In this document: positions 25,593-38,810 of the stretch, piece by piece | How positions within the stretch are numbered: the first letter of the stretch is position 1 | Layout of the letters: each line of letters opens with the position of its first letter | Assembly: GCF_048128805.1 (NCBI RefSeq) | Contig: NC_136000.1 | Location: forward strand, 19,509,946-19,573,945 | DNA: 64,000 nucleotides | Reading direction: 5' to 3' | Origin: Centroberyx gerrardi | Lineage: Eukaryota; Chordata; Actinopteri; Beryciformes; Berycidae | The notes under the pieces: generated by a model | The model's database searches: none | The model's input: only the letters and a program-made list of their open reading frames with translations | What the model was told of the DNA's origin: nothing | Translations under genes and position numbers: made by a program

Positions 25593-28500
25593 TCAATTCT
25601 GCTCCACAGTGAAATTTGATTCCGCTCTGCAAAAAAAAACAAAACTGTTATTACAAACAATGAAACTGACACAACCATTAAATAGACAGACTAGAGTAAA
25701 TAATAAATATTCCAATATTTATACATTAAACATATCTCAATAAACAGAGTGTGATGCCAAGGTATAACTAAATTAACTTCCTTCTTCCTTCTTCCTTCTT
25801 CCTTCTTAAAATTTTGGGCTGGATATCTCTGTGTGTGACTAGGTAGATGGCACTGAACACATTCTCCCATTCATTATACAATAAAGTATTGTGGAATCCC
25901 TCAATAAATGCATGAAATTCCCTTTTTCTAATAGTATCATTTCCATTTCCAGACCAAGCATGACTTGTGTTGCTGAAGTCCAAGGTCACTTTGAATAGAA
26001 CATGCAGATCTGTGAAAACCCCTATCAACAAACAGCACAGGTGAGCATCACGTGGAAACACAGAGCGTTTCACCCTCGACGCTCACAGGCGTACGTGACA
26101 TTTCTGCCATGCTGACCCCAACCTCTTCTTCACAGTCTGTTCACACTGAATTCAACACTAGGAATGCATATTCCCAACCAGGGACAAGAATTACAATGAG
26201 TCACATGTCGCCACCGCAAATTGGGATCTGCTGCCACCTTGAGGACATTTATCGCAATACATTTCATTTCATAACAACAAAAGGCACATGCATCAGTCGC
26301 GTGGTGTGAGAATATGATATCACCATGACCAGGAGTCCTGTTGTCAGTAGGTCAGATAAGCAAAAGGGACACTTACACCTCTTTGTTCCGCATGTGGTTA
26401 TTGTATTCCAGGATGGGAGGAATGCTCTCTTCATCCTCAGGTAGCTGTGAACAATTAAAATTCAATCATCTTCATTCAGGAAAAAACACAGAACCAACAA
26501 CAAAATGAAAGCACTGTGTTAAAACGTATTATAATTTGTGGTACATATAACATCTGATCCAGAAAGCCATACCACCATCCAAGACAGGAAAATGATGAAC
26601 TGTTTCTTTGTAAATAGTGGTTGGCTGACGTGTGACTGTATGTCATTCAGTGAAGTATGGGTGAGAAACAGCCACAGGCCAACGGCTTTATAAAAACAAA
26701 ACTAAAAATATGTCTACATTATGAATCAAAATTTGATTCAAAAAACTTAAAGGGGCCCTATTATAGGAATTCAATTTTTCTTATATTTATACACACATAT
26801 GATCAAAGATGTTTCATGTAGACATTGCTAAAGTCTGATTTTGTTTGAGTGGTTAAATTTAAAGTTATTGTATTTTCAAAATGTCATCCTTTTTTTACAG
26901 GGCATTTCAGATGAAGTGGAAATCCTCCACTCTGCAGGTTTACCTCATTTGAATTGAAATATTGAAATATTGTGATTGTTCTGCCTGTGAGGACTTAGTC
27001 TTCAAATTCATTCCATAAATACCCTTTACATGAACTAAACTAATTTGCAAAACATCATGAAGAACATTATTCTATCTTGAGCCATTGTAAATTTGAAAAC
27101 AAAATTATGAAAACAGAATAATATGGGACCTTTAAGCAATCTGGTATTAATATAATTTTGCAATGTTTGTGGGATGAAATACTGAAAGAAGGGTGAATTA
27201 ATATCGATATTCCTTTTTCAAACTGGCTTTAAAGATTAGTGTCTCACCTCCCAGTAGGGCTCATCATCAAAGCAATTGTCATCAGCAGCATCTCCCCAGA
27301 TAGGTAATCTTAGGATACAACCTGAGAAGAATACAAACAAATCATAAAGCTGTCAGCCCTATAGACACACACACTGTATTTATATGTATCCTGTACATCC
27401 GTCTTACTAAAACACACTCCTCCTACATCCTCATACATAATTTTTTTAGCATTACCGCCTTTATTAGATAGTTCAAAGTAGAGAGAGATGACATGCAACA
27501 AAGGTCCTGGGCCGGATTCGACCCCAGGGCGTCACATTCATAGGACGCCCCACATATATACATTCTGACAATTTACATGAGCAAACTGAAGAGTGCTTCA
27601 TCAAACCGGTTTTTAAAAATGTGTTTCTCACCGACCAAGATGCCTCCTCCTACACCAAAGCAGATCGCCACACACATCCCAGCGGCCTGGTGACCGCCCT
27701 GCCGCGTGGGCACCATGTTTTTGAAATCACCCTCAAAGTCAAAGGTGTTGATCAGCCTTCAAAACAAAGATTTGGGTCTTGTTTAAAAAAAATGGAAAGT
27801 ACACAGTAGGACAAAAGTTCACATTTGGCCACAAGAATACAAATATCACTCATTTAATTTTCTTTTCCTTAAATGTTGGTTGACAATCTTCTATCCACCA
27901 CGTTTAGAACTTAAAAGCTATCATTCATTTTCATTTAATTAAGCTCTATTTAAGCTCTATTTAAGCTTACAGACCATTTACTGGTGGCCAGGTCATGACC
28001 TCTGACCTCTGTAACAGGTGTCACTTTTGCAAGCGAGGAGAACTCACCCCTCACGGCCGTAAACTGATTCAGTGGCAGCTGCGGCAGTGATGGCACCCAC
28101 GATGCCACCTATGACTCCTGGCATTGCATGGAGGTTATGGATTCCACATGTGTCCTGGATCTTCAGATACTTCTCCATGAATGGCTAAGAGAAGAGAGAC
28201 ACATGAACGAGCTTACTATACAACCCTAACATTTTAAATTAGCTTAGTTTGGTTTAGTTTTGTTTAGTTTTTAATACTCAGACAATTAATAGACAGAACA
28301 GGAACAACAGAGAAAGAGAGACAAAAAGTTTGAATCAAGTGATTACTACGGTTGTAAACATTATACTTTCTTTGTTTCACATATAAGATATAACAAAAAA
28401 AGAATATGAATAATAATAATGATAATAGGGGAAAAACATTTGGTTAAGTTTTTATATGACAGTGAAGTGTCAAAGTGGGTTGTAATTTAATTTAAAGTTT

Positions 28501-30175
28501 TGTAGCTGGATGACTTGATTGATAGACAATTATAGAGCAGGAGACAGTAAGGTTGATAGCTGAATGTAAAAATTCAAAACAAAAAAAAGTTTAGCCTTTA
28601 ATAGTGGAATGGAAAAAGGGGAACACTACCATACCGTGAGGTAGATATATCCCAACGTGGAAACGATGCCACAGCAGAATCCGACTATCAGAGACCCGTA
28701 AGGCATCAGCATGAACTCTGCTGCAGTTCCCACTGCAACACCACCAGCCAGCGTCGAATTCTGGATGTGAACCTGTGGCACAAAATGTTTGTTAATAAGA
28801 GAAGAAATCCAGTGTATCAGTTTGATATTTCTGAAGCATTTATTTGGTGAAGGATGTGTATATCAGGTGAAATAGAAAAAGTACAGCTTCATATCAAGGC
28901 AAAATAAATAACAACACTACTGTCCAGTACCATGTCTAGTTTTCCATGCTTCTGGAAGAGGCTGGAGATGGCCACAGTGGTGAGCACAGTGGAGGCCAAA
29001 GCCAGGTAGGTGTTGATGGCCGCTCTGTGCTGCCCGTCCCCATGGTCTGTGATGGCTGAGTTGAAGCTCGGCCAGAACATCCACAGGAAGAGGGTTCCTA
29101 CACAGACAGGCGGTGGAGGTAGTGGTAAAAGGGCTTCATAAACATTATTTCATAATTACACAATTTGAATTACTACTATAAAAGCAGAATACCACTGGAA
29201 TAACGGGAAGCACTGGATTTTTGCCAAGAGCAGAAAACAATCAAAAGCGATTCTATGTACTATAAATAACCAATGTGCAATTCTTTACTGTATTCTTTAC
29301 TGTAAATCAGGCCCACCGATCATAGCAAAGACGTCCGAGTGGTAGACCGAGCCCTGCAGGCGACTGCTCTGGTCCAGGTTAGGCCGATAAAGCATCCACG
29401 AGATGGCAAGACCATAATAACCACCAAACGTGTGGATCACCATGGAGCCTCCAGCATCTCTGGCCTTTAAAAAGGAAAATATAAACTAGAAAGCTATATT
29501 TCCTGGAGAAAATGTGTGGGCTAGCTGTAAGCTACTGGAGATAAGCAGTAGCAGTAGGAGTTGTAGTAGCAGCAGCAGAAGTAGTACCAGTTGTAATAGT
29601 GTAGTGTTAGTATTAATGGTTGCTAGGATGTTACTAGCTAGTTGCTAAGGGGTTACTGGGTGGTTGCTAGGTGATTACTGGTGTGTTAATAGCTGGTTGC
29701 TAAGTAGCTAGTAAAGTTACATTTTTTAAAAACTATAAAGAGAATCAAAAAGTTGGTTCAGGTTCAGGGTCATACAAAGTACCTGAACATTTTAAAGTTT
29801 GAGCAGAGTGATAGCTGAAAGTATGAAGAAGTAGAGTCAAACTTACATGTATGAGATTGAGGATAATGTACTCCTCCACAGCGAACAAGGTAACCCCAAA
29901 CAGAGTAAGAACCATCAGCTGGACTGGACTGACCTTCCCCAGCACTGCCCCGTAGGCAATTAAACAGCCCGCCACACAGAAGTCTGCATTGATCAGGCTA
30001 AAAGCAAAACAAACACAAGCCAAAATGTAGTATACATAACAAGCTATCTGAGGAGAAATGTGTTTTAATCTGTATTACCCAAATATAAGAGGCAAAATCT
30101 AATCAGTCTGAGGATGCACTGATTCAAGAACATTGATTCAATATGTCATTATGGGCACCGAACCAATGGTAAACG

Positions 30176-30221
<46 letters not shown>

Positions 30222-33200
30222 TCACACACACACACGCACACACACACACCTATCATATCTGTTGACACACAATGTGGCGGCGCTTCAATAGTATCATAAT
30301 GCTTCATTTGCACATATGAGTTTCTGTTTACCATTCTACCGCTGTGTCCACAGACAGCAAATCTCTTTTGCCAGGAAATATCTATGCAGGATAATGTCAG
30401 ACTGGTTTCTCCACTTCCTGTCTATGCCAAGGCTGTTTTTTTTTTTTTCATGCAGGTGGAGACATATTCCCATCAAACATGTTACTTAATAGTTACGCAA
30501 AACAAAATCCTGTTTTTTAAGTTTCTATTGCTTGTGGACAACTAAGTTACCTTGTACTTAAAAATGTGTTTGCTTGTCTTTTTTTTATTTGGCCTTCAGA
30601 AAAAAAGTCAAAGTAAAAAAAAAAAAAATTCATATCAACTATCAATTTTGACCAATTAAGCTTTTGACAGCATGCAAATATGTTATATATATGTATATAT
30701 ATATGTTGTATATAAGTTTTGTGATGAGTACAATTCAGTAACATTACAGGTGAAATGCCTCTTGTTCAATCACATTGCTTATTTGTAATGTTGTAAAAAA
30801 TTATTTGATCAGACTACTACAAAGTTTACTCAAGCATCACGAAATGAAGAAGAAAAAGAAGAGGGGATCATTTTAAAACACTGAGAACAAAATTGAACAT
30901 TTACTTTTCAACTCCAATCTTGATCTTTCCGTCGGTGTAGTCCAGCGAGTGGAACCAGCCCTGCATCAGCAGCGCCCATTGGAGGCCGAAGGCTGCGATG
31001 AGGAAGTTGAAACCCACGGCACCAAAGCTGTAACGCTTAAGGAAAGTCATCAGGAAGCCAAATCCCACAAAAATCATCACATGGACATCCTGGAAACCTA
31101 GGGCAAAAACAGAGGGAGGGAGAGAGGGAGAAGAGTGATAGGAGTTGGGACACAGAGTAGAAGAAGGGAAGAGAAAGGAGTAGAAGGGAGGTAAGTGTGA
31201 GATGGAAGGACCAAAGACATACAAGTCAGGTGGACTGGAGACTCTAAATTGCCCATAAGTGTGAATGCAATTGTCTGTCTATCTGTGGTAGCCCCCAACC
31301 TGTCCATCAAAATGAATGAATGAATAAGTGTGAACAATGGAAGGTGAGAGAGAGAGGGTGAGAGAGGAGGTTTCTGAAATGAGTTGGCTTATGTCAGTCC
31401 AAGTCCAATCACGTTAGAGGCAATTTAAATATAGAAATAAAATGTACAATTGTGACTAAAGGTCATGGGAATTATGAGAGGCATTCAGTTACCCATTGTC
31501 AGCGGGATACATTTTTATGGGCCAAGTTTTACTGGATATATGAAGGGAAGGCTTCCATTCTATGTTCCCCTATCCTGCATTCTACCTTCCTTCTATCATC
31601 TAAGTATGTTGATGTTTCCTCTCTTATTTAAGATGATGTGATTTGATGAGATGCTGTCTTTGTCATGATAACAACATCATGGCTCAAAAGAGCCGATGCA
31701 ATTTGAAAGCAGTTAATCAGTGTGGTGAAAAATATCAATCTCAGCCACACCAGTTTGCTTACTGCATCAAACAGACCGGTCCTTTCCAAACCTCTATGGC
31801 TGATGTTATTTCTGATAACAAATCAGGGTGCAAAAACCAATTTACAAAAACCTATTAAGTTATGAATAAGTACTAAATTAAAAGTACATAATTTACAGTG
31901 AATGGAAATGCCAGTGGAGCGATATCGAAAGTTTGGTTTCACAACATGGCAACACAGTGTAGGGTGACATGCAGGAATGTGGGATGAAAAAGGGGAAATC
32001 ACGTGAACATGAATCAAGGACAGAATGTATTTACTGTTGCTCGCTGATTAGTTGTTGATATGTTATTTTCAAACTACATGCATTCAGAAAACATCTTACA
32101 TCTATCAACAAAGTGTCAAAGTGTCTAAGACTTATAGGAATTAAAGATATGCCTGAAACAACGTGAAACAACATGAAAAAGCTGAAGATTTACAAAAGCT
32201 ATCATGTGGCTGAAGCTTCAACTATTCTAGTATGAATAACATCTGCCCCAAAATCAGTAAGAGAGAGCTTGATCTATTGTAGAAAGTATAAATAAGTCAC
32301 CCAAAAACACCAATCACTGGGACAGATCTCTCTTCAGTACGAGATAGTGTTTAATTTCTGTCGTAACCAGCACACACTCTCTGTGGATACCAGCATCAAC
32401 CAGCCAGTATCATTTACAACAATAAGCAGTCCCACTACTGTAACCGTCTGACACAGCTCGGGGCACAATAAGCTCCTATTGCACTTTGAAACATTATCGT
32501 TTTTATAGGATATGCAACAACAGCCACCTGTACTAAATGTTATATCACATCAGACTGAACAAATGCTTCATAGCTCCACAGACAAAAAGGTTTTAGTTGT
32601 GACTGTACTGTCCTCCTATCAACACAGATGGAGGGCGCTCAGATGATGCTCTCTGAAAGGTGACACAGTCAAAGTGTTGGAAATAAGGTCCCGTGACCTT
32701 TGTATGAGGCCTGATTGGTCTCCAGACAACAAACTGTGTCAGGAAATACATTTATTATCTGACATCCAACACCATAGCAGAGATGGCGTCCAGATAGTCT
32801 GACATTGACACCGTGGGTTGTTGGGGAGTATACAATCAACCACACCCATAGACACGCACGCCCACACACACACACGCGCACACAGACACACACACACGCA
32901 CACACACACACACACACACACAAACTAAAACCAACCCTAGATTAAAAACTAGCAAGCAAATTCTTAAAATTATCAAAATGAAAGAAATCTGTTTTCACCA
33001 GAACAAAGAGGTACACATGTATGGCCTGTATAGATAAGATATGAAACTTGAGGAGAATCAAAACCCAGGGGAAATGTGCACCTGTGTGTCAGAGCCTTGT
33101 CAGCAGTATGGAATAACTGCTGGAAATAATCTGATAATAACTCAAGGTGAAACAGTATTTCACTATAATCAAAACAGCCGATTTATTGACAAATGTTTAT

Positions 33201-33784
33201 AAAGCATCATATAAAATGCAAAGAAAGTAGCCAAATACACATGCATGTATAAAAATATAGGTATTAAGGTTAAAATATGAAGATACAAGATATAGGGCTG
33301 GTTGCTCGGACATGGATAAAGCCTAGTGCTAGACTAAAAACCAATAGAGATTTGTATTGAAAATTAAATCTTAGTCTAGTACTAGGCTTAATCCATGTCT
33401 GATCAACCAGCCCATAAGATATACAAGTGATACAAGTGATATAAAAGTGATCTTTGAGTTAGTGTTTTTCTAATTATCCATTTGGAAAAGAGAATCTATC
33501 CATGAAAAAAACAGAAAAAACACATGTAAAACAGAAAAGGCAGTCACACCAGTTCACTTACTTGGATATCTGAAGTAGAAGTCGTTCTCAATGTCGCTTG
33601 ATATGTTGTTTGCTTTCCTGTGTTCTATCCAGTGTGTATCAGATTCCTCATCATAACGAATAAAAACGCCAAACAAGATGATCATGGCAGTTTGCCACAC
33701 AAAACAAACCGCTGGAAGACTGAGCCGAACATTGGTGTTTTTTGAACGGTCACACAATTCCCTGAAGCTTTGAATACAGCCCAT
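25593..33784 (-). CDS. rhcg: Rh family C glycoprotein, ammonia/ammonium channel
   Basis: Eleven coding exons: 33,562-33,784; 30,905-31,097; 29,847-29,997; 29,317-29,464; 28,931-29,097; 28,635-28,772; 28,048-28,184; 27,632-27,756; 27,248-27,321; 26,377-26,444; 25,593-25,626. All junctions are GT-AG, and the 1,458-nt sum is in frame (485 aa plus stop), close to known Rhcg length. Family marks visible: Asp192 and His200 in the block with motif [15 protein letters not shown], the second pore histidine His359 in [11 protein letters not shown], and the extracellular site Asn60 (NNIS). These correspond to the ammonium-recruiting Asp and the twin-His pore of Rh/Amt proteins; twelve membrane helices are expected. 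In fish, Rhcg proteins export ammonia across gill and skin membranes. Intron 1 carries a palindromic miniature element. The last two exons decide the cytoplasmic tail: reading through the exon-10 donor would instead stop one codon later. Whether this is the rhcga or rhcgb type was not resolved. Confidence 0.96.
25781..25807. repeat. (CTTCCTT)n short tandem repeat
   Basis: Four to five heptamer units in the last rhcg intron. Confidence 0.85.
27425..27560. repeat. SINE-like fragment
   Basis: Contains gagagagatgacatgcaaca, aaggtcctgggccggattcg and accccagggcg. The phrase ggattcgacccc resembles a Pol III B box, and the whole is a familiar teleost SINE-type repeat. It sits in the rhcg intron between exons 8 and 9. 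Confidence 0.5.
29605..29720. repeat. Minisatellite of gttgctag(g/t)-type units
   Basis: Several degenerate copies of a unit of about 20 bases built on agctggttgctaagg / tgattactgg, in the rhcg intron between exons 3 and 4. A CAG/TAG-rich trinucleotide patch precedes it. Confidence 0.75.
30180..30250. repeat. (CT)n followed by (CA)n microsatellite
   Basis: A CT run of about 29 bases passes into interrupted CA repeats, in rhcg intron 2. Confidence 0.95.
31220..31325. repeat. Dispersed teleost repeat fragment
   Basis: The stretch with tggactggagactctaaatt, gcccataagtgtgaatgcaa and ttgtctgtctatctgtgg is a widely dispersed repeat motif in fish genomes. It lies in rhcg intron 1. Confidence 0.45.
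32862..32922. repeat. Interrupted (CA)n microsatellite
   Basis: CA dinucleotides with cgcgca and gacaca interruptions, in rhcg intron 1. Confidence 0.93.
33295..33413. mobile_element. Palindromic miniature element (119 bp)
   Basis: The two halves are near-perfect inverted copies. The left half reads gggctggttgctcggacatg and continues to agtgctagactaa. The right half, reverse-complemented, reads gggctggttgatcagacatg and continues to agtactagactaa. The flanks on both sides read ata, compatible with a short target duplication. It has no coding content and would fold into a long hairpin. It lies in rhcg intron 1, 149 bases from exon 1. Confidence 0.8.
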
Positions 33785-33905
33785 TGTGGATTTTTTATTT
33801 TTTTTTTAAATAAGGAGGGATAAGAGGGCTGTTGGACAGCTGAACTATTTAACTGTCTTCTGCACGTGTGACAGAGAACCTTTAAGGGTCCTGAGCATCT
33901 CAGCC
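33785..33905 (-). promoter_or_regulatory. Candidate proximal promoter of rhcg
   Basis: Read on the minus strand, the 120 bases upstream of the ATG contain an E-box (cacgtg, 33,863-33,868), an AT-rich TATA-like ttaaatag and a short poly(A/T) leader next to the start codon. The transcription start is not determinable from the sequence. Confidence 0.3.
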
Positions 33906-34541
33906 GCAGGTGAAGCTGAGCGGAGGTGTGTTTGCATTAATATGAAGACACTCCCCTGTCACTCCCTCCTCCACTACGGCACGTGGAATACACTAGAACA
34001 CACACAGATACACACTCTGTTCAGGGGGTGATACATCTTCAGTTAACAAGCTGCTCTATTAGTTGCTCATAAGATACTAAGATAAACTAGAAGACAATAT
34101 GAAAAATGGCATTGCATCTACAAATTCTTCTACTACTATTACTATAACTTGCAATAACAGGTGAACAGTGGGAATATGCCTCACATCCTGATTAAAGCGG
34201 AGGAAGATGATCATCAGTTAGTTTACACAAAGGTCGTAAAACAACATCAACTAATAGAGGAATTACATGACCTTAAGAAAGTCTTGGAAACTCCTCCCTC
34301 ACTTCCATGTATGTTAGAAGAAAGACAAACAGTTGCCAGCTGGAAGCTCATCCCTAAACTCCCTAAAACTCCCTAAACTCATCCCTAGACTTGTGCTTCC
34401 GCCTCTCCAACACTACGGACACTCTCTGCTTTGCTCCTGCCTGCTTATCTATTTTTCGGCAATATTTTTCTGTTTTTCCGGCTGCAAAGCACAAAACTAT
34501 GAGTGGGAGTTCCTGTTGACTACTAATTCTACAGGATTAAA

Positions 34542-35719
34542 GTGATCAGAGGTTGTGATCACCTATTTTCAAACTTTTTCACCATTCGGGATTACACGAT
34601 GCCTCCTCACACTCTAGAATCTCTAAAGTGCTCAGAGTGCCATAAACTGCTACAGAAGATTGCTTTACTAGAAACCAGAATTTTTGCATTGGAAAATGAC
34701 AGAGAACTTCATGACACACTTCCAATGTCTTCAGTCGGTGAGTTAAAACAGCCTAGAACTCAGGCTCAGAGTGCTAATGAAGTGCCAGCATTGAATGATT
34801 CCATAACCTTCCCAAAACTTGGTAAACCTGAACCAGTACCAAAGAAACTAACTGAACAGACTGAGTCTGCTACCCACTGGTATACGCTCGGCGCAAAGCC
34901 CAAAAATAATCACACAAATAGACAGCAGACTAATGCAAATAAGAGACTGCAGTCATCCCCGACATTACGGCTGGAAAATAGATTTGAACCACTATTGAAT
35001 CAGAAATGGCGACCACTATTGATCATTTGCACAAGGAAGAACGGCAACGAACTAAGGTGCGCACAGATAAAGGGTTAAAGTCAAAGGCTTGGACGGACAA
35101 GAAACCTGGCCCCCCAGTGGAGCAGACACCTGTGCTGGACATTCTCATTGTTGGAGACGCCGCTATCAGAAACATAAGCGGTAAGATGATCAAAACATGT
35201 TGTTTTCCAAGTGCAACGGTCTGTGACATCAGTGAAAAAATCCCCCAAGTACTGTCTGACCACCCAGAAATGAATCAAATCATTGTACATGTGGGGACAA
35301 ATGATATTCGCAGAGAGCAGTCGGAACTGCTAAAGCTGGACTTCATTGAACTTTTTAACAGACTTGGCAAACTAGAGATTCAATCCTTTATCAGTGGGCC
35401 ATTACCAACAGCTGACAGAGGAATCAATAAGTTTAGCAGGCTACTTGGATTAAATACATGGCTGTCCAAAACCTGCAATTTAAAAGGACTGAACTTCATT
35501 GATAACTTTAACCTCTTCTGGGGGCGTAGAGACCTTTTCAGAGCAGATGGCCGCCATCTAAACGGGTCCGGAGTGAAACTACTAACGGACAATCTCCTCT
35601 ACTCCCTTCATCACCCATCTGCCCCCCTTCCGGATGCACTCAACTCTGACACACTTCAGTCCCAACTTCAACAGCAACCCATAGATGACCAGTCACTCTC
35701 ACCGCAGCCCCAGTCCTAG
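34542..35719 (+). pseudogene. LINE ORF1 with SGNH-type esterase domain, frameshifted
   Basis: The first part (34,542-35,078) is a polar, Gln/Asn/Lys-rich segment with a Cys-containing start (LKCSECHKLL). After a frameshift in the 35,006-35,078 overlap, the second part (to 35,719) is an SGNH/GDSL hydrolase-like fold: block I ILIVGDAAIRNI, block III-like VHVGTNDIRR and block V RADGRHLNGSGVK. Esterase domains of this kind are known in ORF1 of CR1/L2 elements. The residue normally a catalytic serine in block I (GDS) is alanine here (GDA), while Asp and His of block V are kept. Confidence 0.85.
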
Positions 35720-36169
35720 CCTCAGCTTGGAGCTCTCTGTTCCTCCAGATCACCCTCCCCCTCCCCCTCCCTCTCCCTCTCCCCCGCCTCCCCTCTGTTA
35801 GGATTCACAGATAAGATGGAAGAACTGGTGAATGCCAAAGGACTTAAACTCACCCCCCGACCCCTTCCCCGCCCCGTCCTAGCCAGCCCTCAGGCTCCAC
35901 CACCCCCAAAGCCCCGCTCTTCAATTCTCCCCCTCGTCCCCCTCGCCCATGCCCCCCCCTATTCAACTCCCAGACGTCCTCCCTCAACCTTCATCCATCC
36001 TGGAGGCGCCAAGCGCACTGTGTCACACTAGCATTGCTGATATCAACACCGGAGAAGCAAACAACTGATGGCCTTGGGGTCCCCGCTGCAATGTAGCTGG
36101 TATTCATGAAATTTCCCATATCAAGCTGGGACCCAGTACACGTATTGCTGGATCACAACCACCACCAAG

Positions 36170-38711
36170 AGTGGAGGTGTTGCAGCTCTTTTCTCTGATG
36201 TGTTTCAGTGCAAACAGGTGTCTTTGGGGGATTTTACATCTTTTGAATACCTTGCTTTTACTTTGAAATGTACTATTCAAGTTTTATTTCTGATTGCATA
36301 TAGACCACCTAAACAGTCCAACAATTTCTTTGATGAATTTGGTGAACTCCTGTCCAAAATCTCCACAGATTTTGATTGTCTGGCTATATCGGGTGACTTC
36401 AATATTCATGTTGATAATCCAAATGATAACCATGCTAGAGAGCTGACTAGAATGCTAGAGGCTTTTGGTCTGTTTCAGCATGTGTTGGGGCCCACCCACT
36501 ATCGGGTCCATGTCTGATCATTTCTGTGTTTTCTTTGATGTGTCTATAAATCTGGAACTACAAGCTAGGCCAAAAATTGTTAAAAAAAGCTACATCAATG
36601 ATAATACTGCTGCAGCTTTTATGAACGCCATATCTATGTCACAAATGCCCACCGCGCATTGTATTAATGACCTTGTTGAAAATGTTAATTGTCAAATTAG
36701 GAATGCCATTGATGACATTGCACCAGTTAAGGTGAAAATCTCTGGTAAGCAAAAAGCACCCTGGAGAAATGCTATGTCTGTAAAACAACGGAAAAGAGAA
36801 TGCCGAAAGGCTGAACGTAAATGGCGAAAAACAAAATTCCAAGTTCACTATGATATCTACAAAGAGGAGCTTCAAAACTACAACATAGAATTGAGAAATG
36901 CCAGACAATCCTTTTTTGCCAAGATCATTAGTGAAAATACAAACAATGCACGTACACTTTTTACTGCAGTTGTTAGACTGATAAATCCCCCAGCATCAAT
37001 TGCCCCAGAGCTTCTTTCTACTGCTAAATGTGATGAATTTTCCGCCTTTTTCAGTGATAAGATTGTGAGTATCAGACAAACTATCAGTGCTTCCATGTCT
37101 AACATGAAGGTTATGCCTCCATTTCCTTCACGCATAAATAATGTAAGTAATATGGCAAATTTTACTGCTATTGACTACACAACACTTGAGGACACTATAC
37201 AACAGCTTAAGTCGTCCGCCTGCTGCCTTGACCCTCTGCCCACAAGCTTTTTAAAAAATGTTTTTAGCTGTTTGGCGAATGAGCTATTGCAAATTGTTAA
37301 CAGCTCTCTTTGTCTGGTGTTTTCCCAAATGCTTTGAAAACTGCTGTTATTAAGCCTCTGTTAAAGAAGAGTTGCCTGGATGCCTCTGTGATAAGTAATT
37401 ACAGACCTTTTTCCAATCTCCCTTTTATTAGTAAGATCCTGGAAAAAATTGTCTTCAACCAGCTTAACAACTATTTAATTTCAAATGCCCACTTTGACCA
37501 TTTCCAATCAGGATTTAGACCTCAGCATAGTACTGAGACGGCCCTTATTAGAGTTGTGAATGATCTTCGTATGAACACAGATTCAGGCAAGCTTTCTATC
37601 CTTGTACTTCTGGATCTTAGTGCTGCATTTGACACTGTTGATCACACAATATTATTAGATAGACTAGAAAATTGGGTTGGACTCTCTGGCCCAGCCTTAA
37701 ATTGATTCAAGACACTACCTGCAAGGCAGGAACTACTTTGTGTCTATCGGTGACTTTGTCTCTGAAAGGGTCAGTATGACATGTGGAGTTCCACAGGGCT
37801 CAATCCTCGGCCCTCTTTTATTCAACCTCTACATGCTTCCACTAGGACATATCATACAGAAAAATAGCATTCACTACCACAATTATGCAGATGACACTCA
37901 GCTCTATATATCTCTGTCTTCAAGTGACTTTGGTCCTGTAGATTCTCTGATTCAGTGTATTGAGGAAATTAATGACTGGATGTGCCAAAACTTTCTTCAG
38001 CTAAATAAAGACAAAATTGAGGTAATTATCTTTGGTACTAAGGAAAAGAGGCAGGCAATTAGGGCTCACCTTGACTCCCTGTCTCTCAAGAGTAAAGACC
38101 AAGCTAGGAATCTTGGTGTTATTATGGATGCTGATCTCAATTTCAACAAACATATCAATACCATTACAAGATCAGCCTTTTATCATCTTAAACATATAAC
38201 CAAAGTATGGGGTCTTATGTCAAAACCTGATTTAGAAAAGCTGATACACACTTTCATTACCAGCAGGTTAGACTACTGCAATGGTCTTCTCTCCGGTCTC
38301 CCCAAAAAAAACTCTGGGTTACCGCTCATTCAGAATGCTGCTGCCAGAGATCTGACTAAGACTAAGAAAACACAACACATTACACCAGTTCTTAGGTCAC
38401 TGCATTGGCTTCCAGTGTGCCATAGAATTGATTTTAAAATTCTGCTGCTTGTCTATAAAGCGCTAAATGGCTTAGCTCCAATATACATTTCTGACCTGCT
38501 CTTAGGATATGAGCCACCCAGACCTCTGAGGTCATCTGGGACCGGTCTGTTAGTTGTTCCCAGGGTGAAAACTAAATCAGGTGAAGCTGCTTTTAGTAAT
38601 TATGCTCCCAATTACTGGAATAAACTTCCAGAAGCACTGAGATGTGCTCCCACTGTCAGCTCTTTTAAAAGTTGTCTCGAAACATTCCTTTTCTCTGTGG
38701 CCTTCTGCTAA
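36170..38711 (+). pseudogene. LINE ORF2 (endonuclease-reverse transcriptase), frameshifted
   Basis: The remaining apurinic-type endonuclease part begins near GGVAALFSDVFQ (about 36,172) and includes GDFNIHVD and a Pro-Thr block. The N-terminal part that should hold the first metal-binding residues is absent. Frameshifts occur around 36,470-36,517, 37,310-37,337 and 37,705-37,740. The reverse transcriptase core is recognisable: NYRPFSNLPFISKILEK, LLDLSAAFDTVDH, GVPQGSILGPLLF and the catalytic HNYADDTQLY. The C-terminus carries the conserved LHWLPVCHRIDFKIL and WNKLPEALR blocks of L2-like elements. Product inactive as it stands. Confidence 0.92.
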
Positions 38712-38810
38712 ATCATCTGTATGTAGATGTAACATGTGTTATCTTTATTTATTTCTTTTATTTCTTTTATTTATGTTTTACCTATTTTATACAAAATTAT
38801 TCATCAATTG

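Noticed and set aside
34161-34376. 71-codon plus-strand frame just 5' of the LINE
   Set aside because: Short, no recognisable motif; it may be the edge of the LINE leader or of host DNA.
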